Assembly (NCBI GenBank): GCA_039679645.1
Contig: JBDKUO010000045.1
Coordinates: 1 to 49,104, forward strand
DNA: 49,104 nucleotides
Source of the DNA: Armatimonadota bacterium
Lineage (GTDB): Bacteria > Armatimonadota > UBA5829
Reading direction: 5' to 3'
Numbering within the stretch: the first letter of the stretch is position 1; every line of letters starts with the position of its first letter. The notes beneath the pieces are model-generated. The model saw only the letters and a list, made by a program, of their open reading frames with translations, did not search any database and was not told the origin of the DNA. The translations under genes and the position numbers were made by a program. Below, one piece after another: positions 24,248-32,818 of this stretch.

Positions 24248-27200
24248 ATGATCACGTTTACAAAACCTGCATACCTGCTCCTCTTGCCGCTGCTGGGATA
24301 CTTCACATGGCGCCTGACGCGGGGGAGCCTGGCGGACCTGTCGAAATTCCGCTCGCGCATGGCTCTCGGGCTGCGACTGATAATCATTGCACTGCTGATA
24401 TGTGCCCTAGCAGGGGCAAGGGTCGTAAAGAATGCCTCGCAGGAGAGCGTTGTGTTTGTGCTCGACGTATCTGACTCGATCCCCAAAGCTAAACAGGACG
24501 CCGCTCTTGCATTTGTCAACAATGCTCTCAAACACAAGAAAAACGAGCAGAAGATCGGTCTTATCGCGTTCGGAGCAGATGCATCAGTGGAGCTTGCTCC
24601 TTCTGACGCTATCCCTCCAGGTATGATACCTGGAGGGATAAACAGGTTCGATAAGATCTACTCGGTGCCTAACCCGTCGAATACCGATATCTCCCAGGCT
24701 CTCGGGCTTGCGCTGGCGACTTTCCCTGAGCAGAGCGCGAAGAAGATAGTGCTCCTCTCGGACGGCAATGAGACTATCGGCAAAGCCATCGAGCAGGCCG
24801 CTCTGATCGGCGCGAATGGTGTCTCTATCGACACAGTTCCAATCGCAAGCCAGCTCCCGCGTGAGGCACTGCTGGACAAGATGATCTCGCCGGGAAGTGT
24901 GAAGGTGGGCGAACCGTTCGATCTCAAAATAATCGCGGTCTCCAAACAGCCGACTCTTGCCACCATCCGCTTGCTGCGAAATAATACGCCGGTCGGCATC
25001 AAAACTGTTGAACTGGTGGGCAGCCCTCCAGGTAAGATACCTGGAGGGACATCAAAGAATGTGCTCACTTTCCGCCAATCGATACCCAAACCGGGAAACT
25101 ATGAGTATCGCGCAATACTCGATTGCCCGAACGACACCAGGCCGGAGAATAACACAGCGCTCTCGTATACTATTGTCCGTGGCAAGCCTAAGGTGCTCTA
25201 TATCGAGGGGCAACTGGGTCAAGCAAGTTACCTTGCCTCAGCGCTCAGATCCAGCGATATAGACGTTGATACGCGTGATCCATCAGGCGTGCCGACATCG
25301 CTCGCGCAGATGCAGGGCTATGATATTGTGGTCTTTTCCGATCTGCCCGCATGGAAGCTCTCGCCCGATCAGATGCGGATGATCCAATCGGGTGTAAAAG
25401 ACCTCGGAATCGGTTTCACCATGATCGGTGGAGAGAACAGTTTCGGCGCCGGTGGGTATTTTGACACCCCCATTGAGCAGGCTCTGCCGGTGGACATGTC
25501 GATACGCAAAACTAAGATTCTACCGTCGCTGTCGGTTGTGATTGTGATGGACAAGTCCGGCTCCATGGGCGCTATAGAGGGCGGCAGGGAAAAGATCCAG
25601 CTTGCCAATGACGCCGCAGCGGCTGTAGTGAAGCTCCTGCAGCCTATTGACAAGGTCGGGATCATTGTATGCCACAGTTACCCGGTTGCCGCGGTTCCAC
25701 TTAAGTCCGCAGTCAATAAAGGTCCAATCTATGGTGAAATATCGACTATCAGAGCCGAGGGAGGCGGGATAGCGGTCTATCCGTCTATGGTGATGGCTCA
25801 CAACATGATCAAGAACAGCGGCACTCGTCAGAAGCATATTATACTGCTTGCGGACGGCTCGGACTGTGACGACCAGGAGGGCGTGATCCCGCTGGTCCAA
25901 CAAATGCAGAAGCAGAAGATAACCGTGACGGCTGTGGCAATTGGCGACGGGCCGCACGTGCCTTTTCTGAAGGGTGTGGCTTATTACGGCAAGGGCGGCT
26001 ATTATCTGGCTCAGAGGGCTGCCGACCTTAAGGCTATCTTCACAAAAGACGTCATGACGATATCAAAGTCACTCGTAATTGAGGAGCCGTTCACTCCCAG
26101 AGCAGACCCTTCAAGCCCCGAACTCGGGGGAATTGACTTGGCGAGCATGCCGCCACTGCTGGGTTATGTGGCGACAAGCGCTAAGCCTGCCGCGCGTGTA
26201 GCGATAGCCTCGCAAAAGAATGACCCCATATTTGTAACCTGGCAATACGGGCTTGGTCGGTCGGCTGCGTTTACATCAGACTGCAAGGCCAGATGGGCTG
26301 CAAGGTGGCTCACCTGGCCGAATTACAACAAGTTCTGGGCACAAGCGGTCCGCTCGACTATGCGTAAGAGCGCATCGAAGGACTTCCAGAGCAGTGTCGA
26401 GATCGATAGTGGCGTCGGGAGAGTAAATATCGATGCAGTAGACGAGAAGGGCAACTTTATCAATTTGCTCAAGTTCGCAGGATCGGTCGTAGGACCGGAT
26501 ATGACCTCGCATGCGCTAAATATAGAGCAGACAGGACCTGGGCGATATGAGGCGAGTTTTGATGCGCGAGAGGTCGGGACGTATGTAGTAAACGTAGCTC
26601 GCAGAGATTCGACCCCTCCAGGTAAGATACCTGGAGGTATTGGAGACAGGATTCAGGATTCGACTGCGCCTGATGTGTCGGTGGTCTCTATCCCCTACCC
26701 AGCCGAATATAAGCAGATAAGCTCAAATGAGGCGTTACTCAGGCAGCTTGCGTCAGAGACGTCCGGCAGGTTTGACCCAAAGGCTAACAATATCTTCAGC
26801 TCGCACTTCCGCAAGTTCAAGACATATACGGACCTTTGGCGTCTGCTGATAATATTGGCGGCTGTGCTCTTCCCGCTGGATGTGGCTGTGCGGCGAGTGG
26901 CTCTCAGCTCTGAACTGGCGGCTGAAATCCGCGAGAGAGTTGTCAATCGCATTCGCAGGCGCAGGGCTTTGAAAAGAGTTCACGGTGCCGAGCGCGTGGA
27001 GAGTGTAGGATCGCTGCTGCAATCTAAGAAACAGCGAAAAGAGTCGGATGAAGATGTTGCTATAAATGCTCCGGCCCCTTTGGAACCGAAGCAACAAACA
27101 CCTTTTACTCCATCCGTCCAGGATCAGCACATAGCTTCAAACCCTCCAGGTAAGATACCTGGAGGGATAGGTGATATGAGACATCGGGGGAAAGACTCTC

Positions 27201-27370
27201 CTGACAATCAAAACGATCAAGATCAACAACAAAGTTACGTCCGGGGCAAGAATACCCCGGATGATCATGGCTCCGCCAAGCCGCAGGAACCGCGAAAAGA
27301 TGATAATACTGCTGATACGACCTCTCGGCTACTTGCTGCAAAGAGAAGGGCGAAGGACAAGCGCGAATAG
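24248..27370 (+). CDS. Large VWA / amidotransferase-like membrane protein with four palindromic inserts
   Basis: A 1040-residue protein. Membrane segments lie near 6-20 and 38-58. A first VWA-like domain has DVSDS at 73-77. A beta-sandwich comes next, then a class-I-amidotransferase-like domain near 313-420 (KPKVLYIEGQLG; FTMIGGENSFGAGGY). A second VWA domain has DKSGS at 434-438. After another beta-rich region come a membrane segment near 862-882 (LWRLLIILAAVLFPLDVAV) and a charged tail. Four copies of an 8-residue insert, PPGKIPGG or PPGMIPGG, lie near residues 123, 260, 790 and 966, each made by the palindromic DNA element. All sit where loops or linkers would be expected. The gene has a good start (GGAGG before ATG 24248) and ends the MoxR/VWA block. 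Confidence 0.85.
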   Translation: MITFTKPAYLLLLPLLGYFTWRLTRGSLADLSKFRSRMALGLRLIIIALLICALAGARVVKNASQESVVFVLDVSDSIPKAKQDAALAFVNNALKHKKNEQKIGLIAFGADASVELAPSDAIPPGMIPGGINRFDKIYSVPNPSNTDISQALGLALATFPEQSAKKIVLLSDGNETIGKAIEQAALIGANGVSIDTVPIASQLPREALLDKMISPGSVKVGEPFDLKIIAVSKQPTLATIRLLRNNTPVGIKTVELVGSPPGKIPGGTSKNVLTFRQSIPKPGNYEYRAILDCPNDTRPENNTALSYTIVRGKPKVLYIEGQLGQASYLASALRSSDIDVDTRDPSGVPTSLAQMQGYDIVVFSDLPAWKLSPDQMRMIQSGVKDLGIGFTMIGGENSFGAGGYFDTPIEQALPVDMSIRKTKILPSLSVVIVMDKSGSMGAIEGGREKIQLANDAAAAVVKLLQPIDKVGIIVCHSYPVAAVPLKSAVNKGPIYGEISTIRAEGGGIAVYPSMVMAHNMIKNSGTRQKHIILLADGSDCDDQEGVIPLVQQMQKQKITVTAVAIGDGPHVPFLKGVAYYGKGGYYLAQRAADLKAIFTKDVMTISKSLVIEEPFTPRADPSSPELGGIDLASMPPLLGYVATSAKPAARVAIASQKNDPIFVTWQYGLGRSAAFTSDCKARWAARWLTWPNYNKFWAQAVRSTMRKSASKDFQSSVEIDSGVGRVNIDAVDEKGNFINLLKFAGSVVGPDMTSHALNIEQTGPGRYEASFDAREVGTYVVNVARRDSTPPGKIPGGIGDRIQDSTAPDVSVVSIPYPAEYKQISSNEALLRQLASETSGRFDPKANNIFSSHFRKFKTYTDLWRLLIILAAVLFPLDVAVRRVALSSELAAEIRERVVNRIRRRRALKRVHGAERVESVGSLLQSKKQRKESDEDVAINAPAPLEPKQQTPFTPSVQDQHIASNPPGKIPGGIGDMRHRGKDSPDNQNDQDQQQSYVRGKNTPDDHGSAKPQEPRKDDNTADTTSRLLAAKRRAKDKRE
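24613..24637. repeat. Palindromic element in VWA gene, copy 1 (centre TGA)
   Basis: Perfect 11-bp arms CCCTCCAGGTA and TACCTGGAGGG around TGA. Encodes PPGMIPGG between SVELAPSDA and FDKIYSV of the first VWA domain. Confidence 0.95.
25024..25048. repeat. Palindromic element in VWA gene, copy 2 (centre AGA)
   Basis: Perfect 11-bp arms around AGA. Encodes PPGKIPGG between KTVELVGS and SKNVLTF, where a beta-strand turn is likely. Confidence 0.95.
26614..26637. repeat. Palindromic element in VWA gene, copy 3 (centre AGA)
   Basis: Arms CCCTCCAGGTA and TACCTGGAGG; the last G of the right arm is T. Encodes PPGKIPGG in the segment between VNVARRDS and APDVSVVSIPYP. Confidence 0.95.
27050..27098 (+). 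repeat. 49-base direct repeat, copy 1 (inside VWA gene)
   Basis: Encodes EDVAINAPAPLEPKQQ in the hydrophilic tail. It matches 27405-27453 at 46 of 49 bases. Confidence 0.9.
27142..27166. repeat. Palindromic element in VWA gene, copy 4 (centre AGA)
   Basis: Perfect 11-bp arms around AGA. Encodes PPGKIPGG in the charged C-terminal tail, between the two copies of the 49-base direct repeat. Confidence 0.95.
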
Positions 27371-27404
27371 TTTGTCTTAAAACTATCATTTCGAGTTGTA
27401 TACT

Positions 27405-27453
27405 GAAGATGTAACTATAAATGCTCCGGCCCCTTCGGAACCGAAGCAACAAA
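27405..27453 (+). repeat. 49-base direct repeat, copy 2 (after the VWA stop)
   Basis: Read in its own frame it gives EDVTINAPAPSEPKQQ and then KR and a TAA at 27459-27461, so it looks like a second protein end. It starts 35 bases after the stop of the VWA gene. The remainder of the gap (27462-27603) shows no gene or clear terminator. Confidence 0.9.
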
Positions 27454-27603
27454 AGCGATAATCAACGGCCAGTTTCGCCAAGCCGATATCCTGCAGACTG
27501 TAGAGCCATTGATTTCAAGCCATCGAACCCGTCCATTCATCAAACCAACCCCATAAAAGAATTGTCCTGCACTACATATATTTCGCCATTCAATATAAGA
27601 ATC

Positions 27604-28275
27604 CTACATGCCATACTGCATCAGAAGATCGTCCAGAGCCTCGCGCAGGAGCACGGCCTCGCCGACCTTTTCACGCTTAGCAAGATGCGCTAGCCGCGCG
27701 AGCTGAGCCTGCGTATAGTGGCTGGTCTTAGTGACCATTCTCTCTTCTTTTGCCAGGCAGACTTTGTTACGCCCGGTGGTTTTCGCTCGATACAATGCAT
27801 CATTGGCCTTGCGCAGAACGTCTTGCGGGCGCAAACCGTCCTCAGGAAACGTCGCGACTGCCGCACTGAATGTGATTGGCACAGCCAACTTCTGTCCATC
27901 ATGCTCGATCTCATGCTCACCGGCAAAGGCTGCGCGTTCACGCTCCAGCAATAGAAATGCGTCTTCTTTCTCTACAGAGGGCATTACAATAACGAACTCA
28001 TCTCCGCCTGCACGGAAGCTGTGTCTGAACACTCTCTTTTCGGCAGGTGTAAGCTCTATAAGCCGTCCGGCGACCAGCTCAAGCGCTTTATCGCCTACTT
28101 CGTGCCCATAGTTGTCATTGATCTGGCCGAAATTGTCGATATCGATTAGAGCAATCGATACGCTGCCATCCGACTCGGCTGCATTTGTAATCTCGGCAGA
28201 AAGAGCTTCAAAGAGCTCCTCGCTATTACCAAGATTCGATAAATGATCCCTACCCGTGACCGTTGTCTCAGACAT
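27604..28275 (-). CDS. GGDEF diguanylate cyclase fused to a C-terminal ribbon-helix-helix-like segment
   Basis: The 223-residue product has a complete GGDEF domain, with ALIDIDNFGQINDNYGHEVGD near 42 and RAGGDEF ending at F94, so it should make c-di-GMP from two GTP. The product-inhibition I-site (RxxD) is not intact: R81-V-F-R84 stands in its place. The last 44 residues (180-223) have the pattern of a CopG/Arc-type ribbon-helix-helix: TKTSHYTQAQLARLAHLA, then EAVLLREALDDLL. No sensor domain and no membrane segment are present, so it should be cytosolic. ATG 28275 has GGAGG 11 bases upstream. An internal ATG at the start of the RHH part has a purine-rich lead and might give a separate small protein. 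It is a single gene between two + strand operons. Confidence 0.85.
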   Translation of the reverse strand: MSETTVTGRDHLSNLGNSEELFEALSAEITNAAESDGSVSIALIDIDNFGQINDNYGHEVGDKALELVAGRLIELTPAEKRVFRHSFRAGGDEFVIVMPSVEKEDAFLLLERERAAFAGEHEIEHDGQKLAVPITFSAAVATFPEDGLRPQDVLRKANDALYRAKTTGRNKVCLAKEERMVTKTSHYTQAQLARLAHLAKREKVGEAVLLREALDDLLMQYGM

Positions 28276-28661
28276 ACCTATTGTCCTCCTTATACATATA
28301 ATAGCCTATGTATTCATGTCATACCATGCTATTAAGCATATTGCAATAGCATTTATTCGTATTTCCAGTTTTTTTGTATTGAGCGCTTGCGAGTGAGGTT
28401 GCGCCCTCACTCCAAGGTATCTAGCCTCATACTTCTATCTTCAATTGCTGATAGTGCGAATGCCTATTGGAGGCAATTGCGATAAACGTCAAACCCAGCG
28501 ATTTTCTTGCTCGACCGCTTCTCAATTAAACTGGGAGGGCAGTAAAATCGCGACCATATTTCCTCTATCACAACAGCCTCTATTGACATATTTTGATTGC
28601 ATGCTATACTTCAAATACTGGTAATGCTGTAGCATATAATATAAGTCGGGAGGGTAGCATT
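28276..28661. other. 386-base intergenic region
   Basis: It holds the ribosome site of the GGDEF gene at its left end and the promoter of the pilin/sialidase operon at its right end (28583-28610). In between, GAGTGAGG and CCCTCACTCC (28390-28414) form an imperfect inverted repeat, and GCCTATTGGAGGCAATTGC (28460-28478) contains GCCT/AGGC arms. I see no open frame, RNA gene or riboswitch I can support. Confidence 0.6.
28583..28610 (+). promoter_or_regulatory. Strong sigma-70 promoter for the pilin/sialidase operon
   Basis: TTGACA (28583-28588) and TATACT (28605-28610) are 16 bases apart: a perfect -35 and a near-perfect -10 box. The start codon of the first gene lies 52 bases downstream. No clear operator is visible. 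Confidence 0.75.
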
Positions 28662-29384
28662 ATGAGATATGCTAAGGGTTTTACACTAATAGAACTACTT
28701 GTTGTCATCGCCATTATTGCAATCCTTGCGGCGATACTTTTTCCGGTATATACAAGCGCAAAAGCGAAAGGAAAACAGGCTGCTTGCCTGAATAATGTGA
28801 AACAATTGGCCACTGCATACACCAGTTACTGTGACGACAATAATGGACGTCTGTGCCCTTACGCAATAAGCGGCAAAGGCCGTTGGAGACCGGACTGGCG
28901 TTACTGGATGGAAAACATAATGCCTTATGTCAGAAACTATAAAGTGTTCGCTTGTGCGGCACGGCCAATGGGCAAATATGCAGATTACGACAACACAGCT
29001 CTCCCATGGTATAAATTTATCGGCTATGGTATTAACTATTACTATCTTGCAAGCAATGTCCCAGGCCAGCCGGGTTATGTCCCGAAGGGGTTCTCTGCAA
29101 GCAATATCAAGACTCCGTCGAAAACCGTTTTCCTGGTAGATTCGATTGGCCGCGTAGCTGGAAGTGTAGCCGGCGATGAAATGGATGGACCTTACACATA
29201 TCAAGGACAACCCTGCATTTATAGTGACATTGCTTCGCCAATGAAAATGCCGGATGGAAGCGCAGAATATGTGGTTTCGGATTGCCACAACGGAGGCGCC
29301 ATTGTAGCATGGTGTGATGGGCATGCCTCTTGGATGAAGAAAAGCAAGCTTTGCCAGGATACTACGCTATGGGATTGGAACTAA
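28662..29384 (+). CDS. Pilin-like secreted protein with H-X9-DG C-terminus
   Basis: The 240-residue product starts with a type IV prepilin leader: MRYAKG, then FTLIELLVVIAIIAILAAIL with the Glu at mature position 5, for prepilin-peptidase cleavage after Gly6. The body is a globular domain ending in HNGGAIVAWCDG, the H-X9-DG motif of the DUF1559-type pilin-like family that is abundant in Planctomycetes and Armatimonadota. The ATG at 28662 is fixed by GGAGGG 8 bases upstream; earlier in-frame codons lie over the promoter. Its TAA is immediately followed by the ATG of the sialidase gene, so it belongs to the same operon. A role in surface display or in binding substrate is possible but not shown. 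Confidence 0.88.
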   Translation: MRYAKGFTLIELLVVIAIIAILAAILFPVYTSAKAKGKQAACLNNVKQLATAYTSYCDDNNGRLCPYAISGKGRWRPDWRYWMENIMPYVRNYKVFACAARPMGKYADYDNTALPWYKFIGYGINYYYLASNVPGQPGYVPKGFSASNIKTPSKTVFLVDSIGRVAGSVAGDEMDGPYTYQGQPCIYSDIASPMKMPDGSAEYVVSDCHNGGAIVAWCDGHASWMKKSKLCQDTTLWDWN

Positions 29385-30563
29385 ATGGAGTTATCGTTAA
29401 GTCTAAAAATAGTTAAAGAAACACCAAGTAAACTGTCGGCGGCCCAGTGCCGCCGAATGCTTGTGGGACCCGGTGTAAACCAACCTGACCCATTCCCCGG
29501 ATACAATGGATTTGTGGGATGGGAAGCGGCAGCCAGGCTTAAAAACGGAACATGGTTGGTAACGTTCAATGCAGGCTACTGGCATGCTTCTCCTCGCGTG
29601 CAGCCGATATTCAATAACCCTATGCCTTGGACTGTCGCAGCGCCTACAGGCGGGCGAGCAATGATCATCAGGTCCAATGATGAGGGGCTCACATGGAGCA
29701 AGCCCGAAACCCTTGTTGACACCCCTGATGATGACCGGCACCCATTCATTGTCGAACTACCGAGCGGCACGCTTATTTGCACTTTTTTTGCCTATGGTGA
29801 AGATAGGGATGATGAAGGCGAAGTGGCTAAGAGCAGCGCAAGAACATATACCATTCGCTCGTTTGATGGAGGTCTGACCTGGACCCAGCCGGAGCGCATG
29901 GACACCGGTTTCAACAGAGACGCAACTGACGGACCGATCATTATTCTCAACGACGGCTCGCTATTGCTTGCAATATACGGCAAAAATGAAGGCGAAGACG
30001 AATATTATAAACTAGCAATAATGCGTTCGACTGATGAGGGCGTGTCCTGGAAGCGGCTCTCTGTTATAGAAGCGGACCATACACTCGAAGAGCCGGGTAT
30101 TGCGCAATTGCCGAACGGACGGCTGGTAATGATCGCCCGTCCACTTGCCGACATATGCTTCTCTGATGACGGTGGAAACACGTGGACCACGCCTTCCCCA
30201 CTGTGCAAGGGCAAGCTGGGCATATTCGCATGCAATCTGTTATGCCTGGATAATGGCGTTCTTGTGTGCACGCACGGCAACTATGGGACCTATGGCGGAG
30301 TGTATGCAATTCTCAGCGCCGATGGAGGGCAGACCTGGCTTTCGCCGTCACGTAAATACGGCTTTAGTGTGGACCCGGATGTTTATGGCTATGCGCAGCC
30401 CATGCTGCTGCCCGACGGATCGATCTTTGCGGTGTATCTGGATAACCAGGGTGTCAGGATGGACCAGATCAGGCGCGAGGCGGTCTGGGGAGTGCGGATG
30501 CGTATGCGTGAAGACCTTACAGGAATTGAAATGCTCCCAGCACCCGGTGTCACAATAAAATGA
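29385..30563 (+). CDS. Sialidase-like (BNR/Asp-box) protein
   Basis: The 392-residue product shows the six-bladed beta-propeller signature of sialidases. Asp boxes of the form S-x-D-x-G-x-T-W recur at RSNDEGLTWSKP, RSFDGGLTWTQP, RSTDEGVSWKRL, FSDDGGNTWTTP and LSADGGQTWLSP. No signal peptide is apparent, so it may act inside the cell or rely on another route. Family enzymes remove sialic-acid-type sugars, but many bacterial relatives have other or unknown substrates. Arginine-triad and catalytic tyrosine residues cannot be assigned with confidence. The start directly follows the pilin-like gene stop and the end overlaps the next gene as ATGA. Confidence 0.8.
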   Translation: MELSLSLKIVKETPSKLSAAQCRRMLVGPGVNQPDPFPGYNGFVGWEAAARLKNGTWLVTFNAGYWHASPRVQPIFNNPMPWTVAAPTGGRAMIIRSNDEGLTWSKPETLVDTPDDDRHPFIVELPSGTLICTFFAYGEDRDDEGEVAKSSARTYTIRSFDGGLTWTQPERMDTGFNRDATDGPIIILNDGSLLLAIYGKNEGEDEYYKLAIMRSTDEGVSWKRLSVIEADHTLEEPGIAQLPNGRLVMIARPLADICFSDDGGNTWTTPSPLCKGKLGIFACNLLCLDNGVLVCTHGNYGTYGGVYAILSADGGQTWLSPSRKYGFSVDPDVYGYAQPMLLPDGSIFAVYLDNQGVRMDQIRREAVWGVRMRMREDLTGIEMLPAPGVTIK

Positions 30564-32818
30564 TAGAAGACAGCATTGAAACTGATGTTGTAGTGGTTGG
30601 AGGAGGTTTGGCAGGCACATTCGCGGCGATCGCTTCCGCTCGAATGGGCTGCGAGACTGTCCTCATACAAGACAGGCCGGTGCTGGGCGGAAATGCGTCC
30701 AGTGAGATATTAGTCGGTATCGGCGGCGCGGATTTCTCCGGCAGCGGTCTTATTCGCTATGCTCGTGAAACAGGGCTGATGGGCGAATATGCGCTGGAGA
30801 TGCTGCATCGCTCGACAAGCGCTCTCGGCAGTATACCTCTGCGCAGTGTGATCCTCTGGGAGATGGCAAAACGCGAAAAAAAACTTACCCTGCTGCTGAA
30901 CACGTCTGTTCGTAACGTCTATATAGATGAGGATGGCTCGATTTCCGCCATTAAGGCATCACAACTGACGAACGAAAAAGAGCTTGTGATCTCGGGCAGG
31001 CTCTTTGTAGACTGCACGGGTCATGGCAGTCTGGGAGCGCTGGCGGGAGCCCGGTTCCGAATGGGGCGAGAGGCACGCGATGAATTCGACGAATCGCTTG
31101 CCCCTGAATCCGCCGACAAGTGCACGATGGGAGACTCCCTTTACTTCAGAGCGCGCGACCTTGGCAGGCCGGTCCCGTTTACAGCCCCGAGTTGGGCAAA
31201 AAAGTTTCCGACGGATGATAGCCTGCCGTTTCGTCACCCTGAGCTGGAGATATATGACCCTGAGACAGGTGAGCTGTTCGGGTTCTGGTGGATTGAATAC
31301 GGCGGTATGCTCGATGTGATCGATGATGCCGAGGATATCTATGATGAATTGATGGCTGTTGTATACGGCATCTGGGACCACATGAAAAATGCGGGAGACC
31401 ACGGCGTCGCAAATTACGAGCTTACCTGGATAAGCCCGGTTATCGCTCCAAGGGAGAGCAGGCGGCTGGTCGGCGATTATATAATAAAGGAAAACGATAT
31501 CAGGAGCGGAACTCTATTTGATGACAGGGTCGCTTATGGCGGCTGGCCGATAGATATTCATCCGCCCGAAGGCATGTATTCCAAGGAACCGCCGTGCATT
31601 CATGACTTTATTGCCGAGCCATGCAGTGTACCGTTCAGGGCGCTTTACTCAAAAGATGTGCCTAACTTGCTATTTGCAGGACGTGACATAAGTGTCACAC
31701 ATGTAGCTCTGGGAACGCTTCGAGTGATGGCAACATGCGCGGTGATCGGTCAGGCGGCTGGAACTGCTGCCGCGCTGTGCTCACGACATAACACCACACC
31801 GAGAGAGCTTGCAAAGGATCATATACACGAGCTTCAGCAGCAGTTGCTCGATGATGACTGCTACATTGTGGAAATGCGCAAGGATAACTCCGGCGATTTG
31901 ATTGCGAATGCATCAATTAGGACATCGAGCGAGGCTGTTCTTGAGGTTACCGATGCCGATGAATGGCACGAGCTATCTACCGATATCGCTCAGATGTTTC
32001 CTGTGAGCGGGTCCAGACTGGATAAAGTCGGTTTCTACATGCTCTCGGGCCTGGAGCATCCTGTAACGATCGAAGCAGGTTTGAGGGAAGCAAATACAAT
32101 AAACGATTTCAAAAGCAAGTCGGATGTCGCAACTGCATCAGCAACGGTTCATGCTGCAAATGAAGCACTTTGGGTTGAATTCGATTTTAATGTTGATGTC
32201 GAGCCTGAAAAGTTCTACTGTGTGCATTTGTCCGCACAGCCCGGCGTATATTGCGCCGCGCAGACATCAAGAGTGTTCGCAACCAATCGAGCAGTTTTTG
32301 ACTCCAACGGCAAGGTAAAATGGAGGTCGATGTCGAAGGGAACATTTAGGTTCAGGAATACGCCGCTGTCTCGGCCTTATGGCGGGTCGAATGTACAATC
32401 AGGCGTAAACAGACCTGAGAAATGGACAAACTGCTGGATATCCGACCCGCATCAGGCCCTGCCGCAATCGATAGAGATTGAGTTTGATGAAACTAAAGTT
32501 GTCAGCAGAGTCGATCTAATCTTTGACCCTGATCTTGACCGGAACATATACTGGCCGCCGCCGTACGGTCGGCTTGGGTCGGGAATGGTTGAGACAATCG
32601 TGCGGGATTATGTTATATCGCTTCACGATGGGTCGGGTTGGAAGGAAGCAGCCGTTGTCGTCGGCAACTACCAACGCTGCAGATCACACACGTTTGCCGA
32701 TATTGCCGCGAAAGGAATCAGAGTTGATTGCCTGGCAACTCACGGCTCCCAATCGGCTAGAATTTACGAAATACGGGCTTTTGGTCCAAAGAAACAAGGA
32801 GAATTGTATGAAAAGTAG
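30560..32818 (+). CDS. FAD-dependent oxidoreductase with discoidin-like C-terminus
   Basis: The 752-residue product opens with a Rossmann FAD site (TDVVVVGGGLAGTFAAIAS near 8-26) and RPVLGGNASSEI, as in the FAD_oxidored group found in Planctomycetes and related phyla. DCTGHGSLGALAG near 151 and LFAGRDISVTHVALGTLRVM near 373 are further FAD-binding parts. Residues about 620-745 look like a beta-sandwich of the discoidin/F5-8C type (ending IRVDCLATHGSQSARIYEIR). No signal peptide is seen. The reaction is unknown; the neighbours suggest oxidation of a sugar or sugar acid. It starts in an ATGA overlap with the sialidase-like gene. Confidence 0.83.
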   Translation: MIEDSIETDVVVVGGGLAGTFAAIASARMGCETVLIQDRPVLGGNASSEILVGIGGADFSGSGLIRYARETGLMGEYALEMLHRSTSALGSIPLRSVILWEMAKREKKLTLLLNTSVRNVYIDEDGSISAIKASQLTNEKELVISGRLFVDCTGHGSLGALAGARFRMGREARDEFDESLAPESADKCTMGDSLYFRARDLGRPVPFTAPSWAKKFPTDDSLPFRHPELEIYDPETGELFGFWWIEYGGMLDVIDDAEDIYDELMAVVYGIWDHMKNAGDHGVANYELTWISPVIAPRESRRLVGDYIIKENDIRSGTLFDDRVAYGGWPIDIHPPEGMYSKEPPCIHDFIAEPCSVPFRALYSKDVPNLLFAGRDISVTHVALGTLRVMATCAVIGQAAGTAAALCSRHNTTPRELAKDHIHELQQQLLDDDCYIVEMRKDNSGDLIANASIRTSSEAVLEVTDADEWHELSTDIAQMFPVSGSRLDKVGFYMLSGLEHPVTIEAGLREANTINDFKSKSDVATASATVHAANEALWVEFDFNVDVEPEKFYCVHLSAQPGVYCAAQTSRVFATNRAVFDSNGKVKWRSMSKGTFRFRNTPLSRPYGGSNVQSGVNRPEKWTNCWISDPHQALPQSIEIEFDETKVVSRVDLIFDPDLDRNIYWPPPYGRLGSGMVETIVRDYVISLHDGSGWKEAAVVVGNYQRCRSHTFADIAAKGIRVDCLATHGSQSARIYEIRAFGPKKQGELYEK

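Noticed and set aside
24613-27166. PPGKIPGG as a collagen-like or other functional protein repeat
   Set aside because: The DNA is palindromic to the base, and the same sequence is found outside genes at 10921, so the constraint is on the DNA or RNA rather than on a protein repeat alone.
32523-32807. N-terminal extension of the aldolase
   Set aside because: These codons overlap the FAD gene in another frame; the ribosome site and family alignment place the start at 32808.
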